Assembly: GCA_017882405.1 (NCBI GenBank)
Contig: JADGPO010000047.1
Location: forward strand, 1 to 11,437
Reading direction: 5' to 3'
Source of the DNA: Solirubrobacteraceae bacterium
GTDB lineage: Bacteria; Actinomycetota; Thermoleophilia; Solirubrobacterales; Solirubrobacteraceae
DNA: 11,437 nucleotides
Every line of letters begins with the position of its first letter. The stretch's first letter is position 1. The notes below the pieces were generated by a model, which searched no databases, was not told where the DNA came from, and worked only from the letters and a program-made list of their open reading frames with translations. This document shows, piece by piece, positions 1 to 7,192 of the stretch. The translations under genes were made by a program, and so were the position numbers.

Positions 1-7
1 CCTCGTC

Positions 8-33
8 CGCCAGCACACCCCGGAGTGCTGGCG
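8..33. repeat. Perfect 9-bp hairpin
   Basis: Bases 8-16 (CGCCAGCAC) pair exactly with 25-33 (GTGCTGGCG) around an 8-base loop. No T-run follows on either side, so a classical intrinsic terminator is not supported. It could be a terminator-like stem for a gene ending left of the window, or an end structure of a small repeat. Its role is unknown. Confidence 0.45.
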
Positions 34-103
34 CTCGCGAGCAGGTGGCTGCTTCTGCTCAGATTGGGGCAGCGCCGACGAGCTCTCCAGGCGCTTCCAC
101 ACT

Positions 104-274
104 GCCTGGCGATGCGGCAGTCGGCGCTCCGGCGAGCCGTTGTTCTGTTGCTCCTCCGCATCAGGCCACCAGGCTGTCGGCGTGTCGCTCCCTCTTGGTT
201 GCGGAGGCGCCGGTTCTCAGCTCTCGGCCACAGCCGGCGCTTGTTCGGCGGACAGGAGCACACGGCCGATCGCC
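104..274 (+). repeat. Inverted repeat arm A (about 170 bp)
   Basis: Read on the plus strand, this stretch matches the reverse complement of about 10898-11073. By eye roughly four of five positions agree. Exact blocks include 149-163 against 11014-11028 and 207-222 against 10948-10963. Two small gaps (about 8 and 3 bases) separate the copies near 164-180. Differences are mostly single substitutions, so this is an old duplication. On the minus strand both copies contain a similar short peptide ending in a shared TGA (…AEQAxAVAxS). This might be the tail of a lost gene, but I do not recognise it. Confidence 0.8.
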
Positions 275-453
275 CGGTCCTGGTCATTTGGCTTCAGCCG
301 GGCCGGATGACGCGATCTTCGACGGTTGGCTCCGAGCGGGAGGGCGTGCATAGCGAGATCGGTTTTGCTCCGCGCCGGGTCAGCACGGTACCCCGGCCGA
401 GCTCACCGGAGAGGCGGCGACGTGCCCCGGTTTCACGGTCATTAAATCTGGCG

Positions 454-481
454 TTGCCAGGCTGGTCGGGCTTGGTAAACA
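454..481 (+). promoter_or_regulatory. Possible promoter for the exported protein
   Basis: TTGCCA at 454-459 matches five of six bases of a sigma-70 -35 box. TAAACA follows at 476-481 after a 16-base spacer and is a weak -10 box. It lies about 20 bases before the start codon of the next gene. The -10 match is poor, so this is only a candidate. Confidence 0.28.
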
Positions 482-500
482 CGCAAACGAAGGAGCACAG

Positions 501-860
501 ATGGCCAAGCGCATGCAGCGATTGATGGTTGCAGTGGCGGCGATGGCGTCGCTGGCGCTGGGCGGCGCGGTGTTCGCGCAGGCTCAGTCCACGCACGGGA
601 AGGCACTGCACGCGGCGACGACAGCGCATCACGCAACGGTGGGCCGGTCGGCCGGCGCTGTCGATGGCGACAACGTCCAGAGCGGCAACCAGAGCACGCC
701 TGACCAGCCGGGCGTTGCCGCCGGCAATGAGAGCTCGGGGGCCGTGAATCCCGAGCAGTCGGGCAACGCGGCCGACTCGGCGACCAACAGCGATGGTCTC
801 GGCGGGCATGCCGATGCCCCGGGCGCCAACGTCGATCATCAGTTCCAGGGCAACGAGTAG
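501..860 (+). CDS. Small exported protein of unknown function
   Basis: This encodes 119 residues. The ATG is preceded by a strong ribosome-binding site (AAGGAG at 490-495, five bases before the start). Residues 1-28 form a clear Sec signal peptide: basic MAKRMQR, then a hydrophobic alanine-rich core, with likely cleavage near AQA. The mature part has an Ala/Thr/His-rich stretch (about 31-50), then a low-complexity, mostly disordered region rich in Asn, Gly, Ser, Asp and Gln. It ends in a short motif, GGHADAPGANVDHQF, that looks too specific to be chance. There is no cysteine and no membrane anchor, so it should be released or wall-associated. It lies 109 bp upstream of a broken response regulator and may once have been part of that regulon. 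I do not recognise a named family. The start, signal peptide and codon usage make it a believable gene. Confidence 0.75.
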   Translation: MAKRMQRLMVAVAAMASLALGGAVFAQAQSTHGKALHAATTAHHATVGRSAGAVDGDNVQSGNQSTPDQPGVAAGNESSGAVNPEQSGNAADSATNSDGLGGHADAPGANVDHQFQGNE

Positions 861-882
861 GCCGCCCTTCGCTGAGCCCAAG

Positions 883-926
883 CGGCCGCGGGCGCTTTCG
901 GCAATCCGCCGAGGCATCCGCGGCCG
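883..926 (+). terminator. Possible stem-loop terminator
   Basis: CGGCCGCGG at 883-891 pairs perfectly with CCGCGGCCG at 918-926. A smaller CGGC/GCCG stem lies inside the loop. It sits just after the small exported protein gene and before the response regulator remnant. There is no U-tract. Many GC-rich actinobacterial terminators lack one, but such palindromes also arise by chance in GC-rich DNA. Confidence 0.3.
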
Positions 927-969
927 GGCGCTCAGGACATGTTCAGGTCGCCTTGACAGGGGTGGACCG

Positions 970-1445
970 GTGCGCGTTCTGATCGTCGAGGACAAGGTCA
1001 AGATGGCGGGCCTCCTGCGACGTGCGCTGCGCGGCGAGGGACTGGCCGCCGACGTGGCCGGGCAGGGCGAGGACGCTGTGTGGATGGCGGCCTCCACCCG
1101 CTATGACGCGGTGGTGCTGGACGTGATGCTGCACGCCGGCTGCGCGCCGACGGGCAGTGGGCGCCGGTGGACCCGGCCACCCGGAGGGTGTGGCGGGGCG
1201 AGGAACCGATCGAGCTGCCCCCGAAGTGCTTCTCGCTGCTTGAGGCGCTGATGCGCCAGCCCGGCGTCGTCCTGTTCGCGGTTCGAGCTGCTGGAGGCCC
1301 TGTGGGACTCGGGCTACGAGAACCGCTCCAACGTGGTCGACCAGCACGGTCGCCGGCTGCGGGAGCTGATCGACCGGCCGTTTCACGGGCCAGCGTGCAG
1401 ATCGTCCGCGGCGGCTACCGCGTGCGTGAGGACCACGGGTGCTGA
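970..1445 (+). pseudogene. Broken OmpR-family response regulator
   Basis: The remnant starts at a GTG with VRVLIVED, the receiver beta-1 strand and acidic pocket, and continues in one frame to VVLDVML, whose Asp (residue 51) is the expected phosphorylation site. The second half of the receiver is then missing: no switch Thr, no conserved Lys, no linker. About 70 residues appear deleted. The winged-helix DNA-binding domain resumes in another frame (VDPATRRVWRGEEPIEL, from about 1164). It shifts again near 1279 (RFELLEALWDSGYENRSN) and once more near 1393 (ASVQIVRGGYRVRED), ending at TGA 1443-1445. Lesions are therefore one internal deletion with a frame change plus at least two further frameshifts. 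The end overlaps the following kinase remnant (GTGCTGA), as in working regulator/kinase pairs. A sequencing error could explain a single shift but not the deletion. Confidence 0.88.
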
Positions 1446-2882
1446 GACGGCTGCCGGTCCGCTGGCGGCTGACGCTGGCGTTCGCGACCGTGATGGCGGT
1501 GGTGCTGACGGCCACCGGTCTGTTCATCCACGCGCGTCTGGGCTCCGATAAGTACCAGGCGACCAACCGCGCGCTGCGGGCCCGCGCCGCCGACGTGGCG
1601 GCGCCGGCGCCGCAGTCGGAGACGGGGCTGCGGGACGCCACCGGGGCGGGCGCCGGCTCGCACGGGGTGCAGATCGCGCAGCTGATCGATCTCCTCCGGC
1701 CGGGTGATCGACCACACGCCCGGGTCTGGGGACGCGTCCGCTGCTGCAGCGGGGCCAGCTCCCGCAGCGCGCCACAGCGCTCGGTTCCTGGCGGACTTGC
1801 ACCCCGCGGGCTACCCGCCCGTCCCCCTGCTGGCCGAGCCGGTGCCCGCCCAGGGCGAGACGCTGGTCGTGGTCGTCGGCCAGTCGCTGGAGAATCGCAA
1901 TCGCGCTATCGGCGACCTGACTAACGTGCTGGCGTTGGGCGGCCCGGCCGTGCTGGTGCTCGCGTCGATCGCCGGTATGTGCTGATCGGCGCGGCGCTGG
2001 GCGCCGGTCGAGGCGATGTGACGTCGGGCGGCGGTGATCTCCGCCGCCAACCTGTCCGATCGCCTGCCCCCGGCCGGCGGCAACGACGAGCTGGGGCGCC
2101 TCGGGCGCACGCTGAACGAGATGCTGGCCCGGGTCCACGCGCCGGTGGCGCGCGAGCGGACGTTCGTCTCCGATACCAGCCACGAGCTGCGTAGCCCGAT
2201 GGCGATGCTCCGGACCGAGCTGGAGCTGATCGCCCCGGAGCAGCCGGCCGGCGGCGCCCTGCGACGCGCTGTCGGCTCGGCGATCGAGGAGACCGATCGG
2301 CTCAGCCAGCTGGCCGACGCTCTGCTGCTGCTGGCCCGCGCCGAGGATCGCAGGCTGACCGTGCATCGGCGCAGCGTGCCGGGCCGTGGAGCTGCTTCAC
2401 CACGCCGCGGAGTGCGCGCGGCGAGCCCCCGCGGACGTGGGCGCGCTGATCATGGTGCTAGGCGCCGCCGAGCTGGAGATCTCGGTCGACGAGGCGACGA
2501 TCGGACAGGCGATCGACAACCTGGTCGCCAATGCCCGGCGCCATCTCATGCCGAGATCGAGCTGAGCGTGCGCCCCCGGGTGGCGTGCGTCGAGCTGCAC
2601 GTGCTCGATGAAGGTGACGGCTTTCCGCCTCAGTTCCTGCCGCGGGCCTGGGAGCGGTTCGCGCGGGCCGACGCCGCCCGCACCGAAGCCGGCGCCGGCC
2701 TGGGCCTGGCGATCGTGCGGACGATCACCGAAGCCCATGGCGGGCAAGCCCACCTGGCCAACCGGGCCGGCGGCGGGGCGGACGTTTGGATCTGCCTGCC
2801 GCGCGGGCCCGCTGGGGGCTCAGGACCCGGTCCTGGCGACGTCCAGGACCGCGTGGGCGTAGCGGCCGACGGCGGCCGATGA
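1439..2882 (+). pseudogene. Broken sensor histidine kinase
   Basis: This is the partner of the preceding regulator remnant, starting at GTG 1439 with a basic LRRLPVRWRL followed by a first membrane segment. Kinase pieces are recognisable but spread over all three frames. The sensor region shifts near 1690, 1732 and 1776, with a second membrane segment (LGGPAVLVLASIAG) up to about 1975. HAMP-like sequence contains an in-frame TGA at 2019-2021 where EAMRRRAA would be expected, consistent with a CGA-to-TGA change. The dimerisation domain (SDTSHELRSPMAML, phospho-acceptor His) is readable from 2034. The frame shifts near 2380, so the N box (IDNLVANARRH) lies out of frame. It returns near 2550 for the G1 (DEGDGF) and G2 (GAGLGLAI) ATP-binding boxes. 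The last 63 bases overlap the 3' end of the convergent peptidase gene. So many independent lesions indicate real decay. Confidence 0.9.
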
Positions 2883-3701
2883 CGGGTGACCCGGCGGCAG
2901 CTCGACCACGAATGCGGTGGTGCCGGGGAACCGGTGGTCCTCCCAGGTGGTGGCGCTGCCCGGGTAGCGCGTCAGCTGGTGTAGCGGCAACCCGCTGAGC
3001 GCGGCGAACCGCCGCTCGATGCGCACGTCTCCGCCGGAGCCGTCGGTCAATCCCTGCGGCTGGTGAAACCAGATCGACACGCGCGGGACCACCCGCAGGA
3101 TCAGGGCATGAGTCAGTGCGCTCTCCGGCTCTGAGAGCGGGCCGGGGCCGGCGTATTGCGGGTCCCCGGGGGCATATTGACGGCGCCAGCGGTAGGGGAA
3201 GTTGCGGTTGAGATCAACGCCATGGGCGTTCTGCCGCGTGCCGGCGGCGACCCCGTCGGGATTCAGGTCAGGGATGATCCAGAGTGCGGTTCCGCGCGGG
3301 GGCGGACCGGCGGCCAGTCGCCGGGCGACCGCGATGCCGGCCGTCTCGTTGCCATGAATGCATCCGACTACCAGCGCGGGGTGGCGGGCGCGCGGATCGC
3401 CGATCACGATCAGCCGGATCGGCCGATGGTCGGCCGAGTAGCCGATCGTCGTGATGTGGCGGGTCGGGTTGCCGGCGGCCCCGGGCGGGCTCGACCCCGT
3501 GGCTTGCAGCGGAGGGTGACCGAGGCGGGCAGCGGGGTGCCAAGCAGCGTGGCGGGGGCGGTGGCGAGCTCCGCCGGCGCCCTCCTCGCCCACGAGCATG
3601 GACGCCAGGACCGCCACGCCGCAGGCGGCCAGGGCGAGTGCGACCAGCCGGGCGCGCTGACGCCGCGGACCCCATCGGTGGGTCGGCCTGGAGGCGGCGA
3701 T
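2820..3701 (-). CDS. MpaA-like M14 zinc carboxypeptidase (murein peptide amidase-like), start uncertain
   Basis: The protein has an M14 metallopeptidase domain. From a start at 3701 (293 residues) it shows HGNE with zinc ligands His116 and Glu119, DLNRNFP with substrate-binding Arg166, a GPLSEPES loop, WFHQP with third zinc ligand His213, and VELPPG with catalytic Glu268. The layout, including the PDLNPDG and SEPE motifs, resembles E. coli MpaA, which cuts the gamma-D-Glu-meso-diaminopimelate bond of murein peptides. A basic stretch and hydrophobic segment (about residues 18-37) precede the domain, so it is probably exported or membrane-anchored. LAAC inside that segment is a possible but weak lipobox. 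The start is a problem. An AGGAG overlapping the permease stop lies five bases before ATC at 3701, which is a rare start codon or a mutated one. In-frame conventional starts are GTG 3617 and ATG 3599, both inside or after the hydrophobic segment. It is the last gene of the operon. Family assignment is strong; exact substrate is inferred. Confidence 0.82.
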   Translation of the reverse strand: MAASRPTHRWGPRRQRARLVALALAACGVAVLASMLVGEEGAGGARHRPRHAAWHPAARLGHPPLQATGSSPPGAAGNPTRHITTIGYSADHRPIRLIVIGDPRARHPALVVGCIHGNETAGIAVARRLAAGPPPRGTALWIIPDLNPDGVAAGTRQNAHGVDLNRNFPYRWRRQYAPGDPQYAGPGPLSEPESALTHALILRVVPRVSIWFHQPQGLTDGSGGDVRIERRFAALSGLPLHQLTRYPGSATTWEDHRFPGTTAFVVELPPGHPSSAAVGRYAHAVLDVARTGS

Positions 3702-3709
3702 CGGCGCTC

Positions 3710-6433
3710 CTACTGCTCGCGCAGGAGCCGCCCGAGCGGCAAGCGCCGCAGGCGCCGGGCGGCGATGGCCACGGCCAGCGATGTGGCCAGCACCGCGGCG
3801 CCGGCCAGCTCGGCTAGGTACGTCCAGGGGATCGCGAGCTGCTCGGGGGGCGGGTCGAACACGTGCTGGAGCATGGCCACCAGCATCAGGGCCAGCAGCA
3901 GCCCCAGCCCCGCGGCGAGCACCAGCCCGACGATCAGGACCAGCGCGGCCTCGCTCCACACGAACGAGCTGATGCTGCGCAGCGTCGCCCCGACCGCGGC
4001 CATGGTGGCGAACTCGTGGCGGCGCTCGATCACCGCCAGCGCCACGAACAGCGCCATCGCCGCGGCCACCAGCCCGACCGTAAACGCCTCCTCGATCTGG
4101 CTGATCCCGCGCAGATCGATCGTGGTGATGGAGCTCACCGTCTGCTGGGCTTCCTGGTCGATGTTCTTGACGATCGTGCCGTCGGCGCGGGTGGCCTGCG
4201 CGACCGCGGCCGCGGTGCCCGCCGGGTCGGCTGACTTGGCGAACACCACACTGGGGCCGCCGGCGTGGTCGGCGGCCTGAAGGTAGGACAGATTGGCCAC
4301 CATGAACGAGTCTCTCGGAGCGGACGGGAACTCCTGGACCACCCCGGCGACGTGGAACCGCACGACCCCGAAGCGGCCCGTGCGATGGTCGAGCACCCTT
4401 AGGTTGAGCAGGTCGCCGAGCTTCAGCTGGTAGTCGCCGATCGTCTCCTTGGAGACGAGGATCCCGTCGGGCGTGGCGCGCAGGCGGTCGATCGTCGCCT
4501 GTGCCCCGGCGCCGAGGAAGTAGGAGTCACGCAGTGTGGTGGCGCGCGTGATCGTGCTCGGGTTGATGCCGAAGGTGTCCTGCAGGTCCGGGCCCACGTA
4601 CGCGTAGGAGTGATCGATGGCCGACACGCCCTCAACCCCGGGTACGGCCGCGATCTTCGCCGGCAGACCGCGCTGCGCGGTCACCCCCGGCGGGGCGGTG
4701 ACGGTGATGTCGGCTCCGAGCGTGAGCTGAGCGTCGCCCGCCGTCTGCTGGTCATAGGTGGCGGTGAAGATCCCCAGGTTCACACCGAAGGCGAGCAGCA
4801 GCCCGACCACGATCAGCCCGCGGTTGATCGCCGCCCCACGGCGTCCGGCGCTGACCAGCAGGAACGTCCGCGTGCTCCGCGCCGGGCCGCCGGCGGCGCG
4901 GCGGGCGATCCAGGCCAGGGCACGACCCCGCAGCCGAACCAGCAGCAGCGTCGCGCCGATCCACAGCAGGGCGGGCGCGAAGAACATGTACACCGACAGC
5001 GATAGCGTCGGATTGGAGTCCGGGTTGACGACCGCCGAGAATCCCGTGCTCGCCGTCAGCCAGTAGATCAGGCCGCTGAGCCCGAGCGCGACCAGATCGA
5101 GATACAGACGCTGCCACAGGGGCTTGGCGTCGCGGCGGACGCTGCGGCGGCTGTCCGAGACGCTGGCCCGCCACACCGAGGAGGTTGCCCCCAGCCGCGC
5201 CGCGGCCGCGCCGGCGATCGCCAGCGCGACGCAGGCGACGACGATCACCGCCGCCCGCGCCGGGGTGAGGCCGACTCCGCCGGTGATCAGCAGCGAGACC
5301 GCGGCAAACGCCACCCCGGCTCCGATCACCCCCGAAATCAGACCGATCAGCGAGCTCTCGGCGAGCGCGACCACGAGCAGGTCCCGCCGGCGCGCCCCGC
5401 GGGCGCGAAGCAGCCCGAGGTCGCGGCGGTCGCGCTCGACGGTGCCCAGCGCGGCCAGATAGGCCAGTCCGAGCGCCACCAGCGCGCCGGGGACCGCCAG
5501 CATGATGTACAGCGTCTCGGCGTAGAGCGCGTCGCCGGCGGCGGTGTTGAGCTGATCGGAGAGGTTGTCGACGAACTGCACCTGGCCCGGCAGCGAGCGC
5601 TCCACCCGATGCGCCGTCTGTCCGGCGCGCGTGAGCGCCTGGCCCGGGGTGCTGCCCAACCCGTGTGGATCGAGCTGCGCCTGGACCTGCCACTGCACGC
5701 CGGTCTGCGCCCCGGGCACGGCGGACGCGCCGGACGCGCCGGCGGCGGTCGAGCCGGCCCCCGCCTGCCCGATCACCGGCAGGCTCCGCGCCAGCGTGGT
5801 CGCAAACGTCGCCAGGGGCATGATCGCGGCGTTGGCCGGCGGCTGCGCCGGAGCGGGTCCGAGCAGCGGGTTGAGCGGCTGGAACACCACGTCGGGCGCC
5901 GTGATCAGCGCCACGCCCGACACGGGGAAGCGGCGCGGCCGGGCGCCGGGGCGGGGGGTCAGGGTGACGGTGTCCCCGATCCGGGCCTGCAGGGTGGCGG
6001 CGAGCTGCTGATCGAGCACGACCGCGTCCGGGCGCAGGAACCCCTGCAGCAACCTGAACGTGTTGATGTGCGCAAGGTAGCCGTCGGGCACCGCCAGAAT
6101 CGAGCCGCTGCCCGCGTTCGCGGTGCCGGCGGGCCCGGTGTGCGAGGCCGCGGCGAACGGCGCGGTCGCTGTCGGGGAGGCCTGCTGGACGCCGGCCTGC
6201 CCCGCCACGCCCGCCGCTACGCTGCGAGCGTCGGCGTAGGAAGTCACCGGGCCCTGCCAGTCCACCGGCACGCTGCGGATCGCCGAGCCGGTCATCGTCC
6301 GCAGCGAATGACCGACGAACAGCAGCATCGCGCCCAGCAGCGACACCGCCGCGGCGAGCACGATCACGCGCACGAGCGTCCGTCCGGGCGCGCGGAGCAA
6401 GCCGGCGCCGGCCAACCGCAATCCGGCCCTCAA
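3710..6433 (-). CDS. FtsX/MacB-type ABC transporter permease with ten membrane segments
   Basis: This 907-residue inner-membrane protein has the duplicated FtsX layout of the MacB/YbbP/LolC class. A first membrane segment (about 22-44) is followed by a large extracytoplasmic domain (about 45-305). Segments follow near 307-329, 351-383, 392-413, 443-461, 478-500 and 537-558. A second extracytoplasmic domain (about 560-780) precedes three final segments near 783-803, 825-856 and 871-892. The cytoplasmic turns ERDRRDLGLLRARGA and ERRHEFATMAAVGA are the typical FtsX coupling elements that contact the ATPase. Proteins of this class do not take up solutes through a channel. They export lipids or peptides, or pass ATP-driven movement to envelope partners. 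The start is TTG, overlapping the ATPase stop by four bases (TTGA), with GAGGAG eight bases upstream. This indicates translational coupling. The gene is intact, unlike the two-component genes to its left. The substrate is unknown. Confidence 0.92.
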   Translation of the reverse strand: MRAGLRLAGAGLLRAPGRTLVRVIVLAAAVSLLGAMLLFVGHSLRTMTGSAIRSVPVDWQGPVTSYADARSVAAGVAGQAGVQQASPTATAPFAAASHTGPAGTANAGSGSILAVPDGYLAHINTFRLLQGFLRPDAVVLDQQLAATLQARIGDTVTLTPRPGARPRRFPVSGVALITAPDVVFQPLNPLLGPAPAQPPANAAIMPLATFATTLARSLPVIGQAGAGSTAAGASGASAVPGAQTGVQWQVQAQLDPHGLGSTPGQALTRAGQTAHRVERSLPGQVQFVDNLSDQLNTAAGDALYAETLYIMLAVPGALVALGLAYLAALGTVERDRRDLGLLRARGARRRDLLVVALAESSLIGLISGVIGAGVAFAAVSLLITGGVGLTPARAAVIVVACVALAIAGAAAARLGATSSVWRASVSDSRRSVRRDAKPLWQRLYLDLVALGLSGLIYWLTASTGFSAVVNPDSNPTLSLSVYMFFAPALLWIGATLLLVRLRGRALAWIARRAAGGPARSTRTFLLVSAGRRGAAINRGLIVVGLLLAFGVNLGIFTATYDQQTAGDAQLTLGADITVTAPPGVTAQRGLPAKIAAVPGVEGVSAIDHSYAYVGPDLQDTFGINPSTITRATTLRDSYFLGAGAQATIDRLRATPDGILVSKETIGDYQLKLGDLLNLRVLDHRTGRFGVVRFHVAGVVQEFPSAPRDSFMVANLSYLQAADHAGGPSVVFAKSADPAGTAAAVAQATRADGTIVKNIDQEAQQTVSSITTIDLRGISQIEEAFTVGLVAAAMALFVALAVIERRHEFATMAAVGATLRSISSFVWSEAALVLIVGLVLAAGLGLLLALMLVAMLQHVFDPPPEQLAIPWTYLAELAGAAVLATSLAVAIAARRLRRLPLGRLLREQ

Positions 6434-7143
6434 CCGAAGCGCTCCTCGCCGGTGATGCGGCCATCGGCCAGCCCCACCGCACGGTAAAAGCGCGCCGCCA
6501 CGTCGGGGTCATGGGTCGCGGTGACCTGGGCGAAACCGAAGCGGTCATGCAGCGCGTCGATCAGCTCCAGCACCCGGGCGCCGGTGACCGAGTCCAGATG
6601 GCCGGTCGGCTCGTCGCACAGCAACAGCGACGGCCGCTGGGCCAGCGAGCGGGCGATCGCCACCCGTTGCGCCTCCCCGCCTGAGAGCTCGGCCGGCAGC
6701 GCATCGCGCTTGTCCTGCAGGCCCACCAACCGGAGCAGGTCGCCCGGCTCCGGCGACGGGCCGTGACGCGCCGGCGCGCCGGCGCTGGCGTTCGCCGCGA
6801 ACGCGACGTTCTCATAGACAGTGAACATCGGCAACAGGTTCGCTCCCTGGAACACGAACGCGATCCCCGCGGCGCGCGCCCGGCCGCGGGCGACCGCGTC
6901 CAGCGAGGAGAGCGGGCCGCCACGCCAGCGGACCTCGCCGGCATCCGGGAGGATCAGCCCGCCGAGCACATGCAGTAGCGTCGTCTTGCCTGAGCCCGAC
7001 GGGCCGAACAGCGACACGCGCTCGCCCTCGCCGACCTGGAAGTCGATCTCGCTGAGCGCGGTGATGCGGGCCGAGGCGCTGCCGTGCACCACGCTCACGC
7101 CCCGGCAGGCGGCCAGCTCGGTGGTGGCGGTCAGGGCGCTCAT
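6430..7143 (-). CDS. ABC transporter ATPase, LolD/MacB class (first of two)
   Basis: This 237-residue ATPase has every motif needed for ATP hydrolysis. Walker A is GPSGSGKT (47-54), the Q-loop Gln is at 99 in FQGANLLP, and the signature LSGGE is at 153-157. Walker B is LLLCDEPT with Asp177 and Glu178, the D-loop is GHLDS, and the H-loop His is at 211. FQGANLLPMFTVYENV after the Q-loop is typical of ATPases that pair with FtsX-fold permeases. The ATG at 7143 has a modest upstream GAAAGG. The stop overlaps the permease start, so this is probably the direct partner of the 907-residue permease. It begins 49 bp after the end of the second ATPase gene. Confidence 0.93.
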   Translation of the reverse strand: MSALTATTELAACRGVSVVHGSASARITALSEIDFQVGEGERVSLFGPSGSGKTTLLHVLGGLILPDAGEVRWRGGPLSSLDAVARGRARAAGIAFVFQGANLLPMFTVYENVAFAANASAGAPARHGPSPEPGDLLRLVGLQDKRDALPAELSGGEAQRVAIARSLAQRPSLLLCDEPTGHLDSVTGARVLELIDALHDRFGFAQVTATHDPDVAARFYRAVGLADGRITGEERFG

Positions 7144-7192
7144 TGGTCAACCTTTCGGTTGCGGCCTGGGTATGGTCGCGCGGCCGGCGCGC

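Larger units (their letters stand above)
1..500. other. Left flank without a recognisable gene
   Basis: No reading frame here gives a protein I recognise. The open frames on both strands are arginine- and proline-rich, as expected of chance frames in GC-rich DNA. The stretch holds a perfect 9-bp hairpin near its left end, one arm of a diverged inverted repeat (104-274), and a possible promoter just before the small exported protein gene. The part from about 280 to 450 shows nothing I can interpret. Confidence 0.6.

Noticed and set aside
104..274. Insertion-sequence terminal inverted repeat
   Set aside because: The arms are long, diverged and have no adjacent transposase or visible target duplication. 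They are called only as an inverted repeat pair.
1524..2366. Minus-strand open frame of about 280 codons opposite the kinase remnant
   Set aside because: Kinase motifs are readable on the plus strand despite frameshifts. The minus frame is Gln/Arg/Ala-rich with no domain.
970..2882. Programmed frameshifting in the regulator/kinase pair
   Set aside because: There are too many shifts in both directions, plus a nonsense codon and the loss of half a receiver domain. Decay is the simpler reading.
3156..4280. Plus-strand open frame of about 374 codons opposite the peptidase and permease
   Set aside because: It is low-complexity Ala/Ser/Arg sequence with no motif. The minus-strand genes fully explain this region.
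4752..6548. Long minus-strand open frame of about 598 codons overlapping the permease
   Set aside because: It is Arg/Ala/Gly/Pro-rich with no domain or signal, and lies out of frame within the clear permease gene. This is a GC-rich shadow frame.
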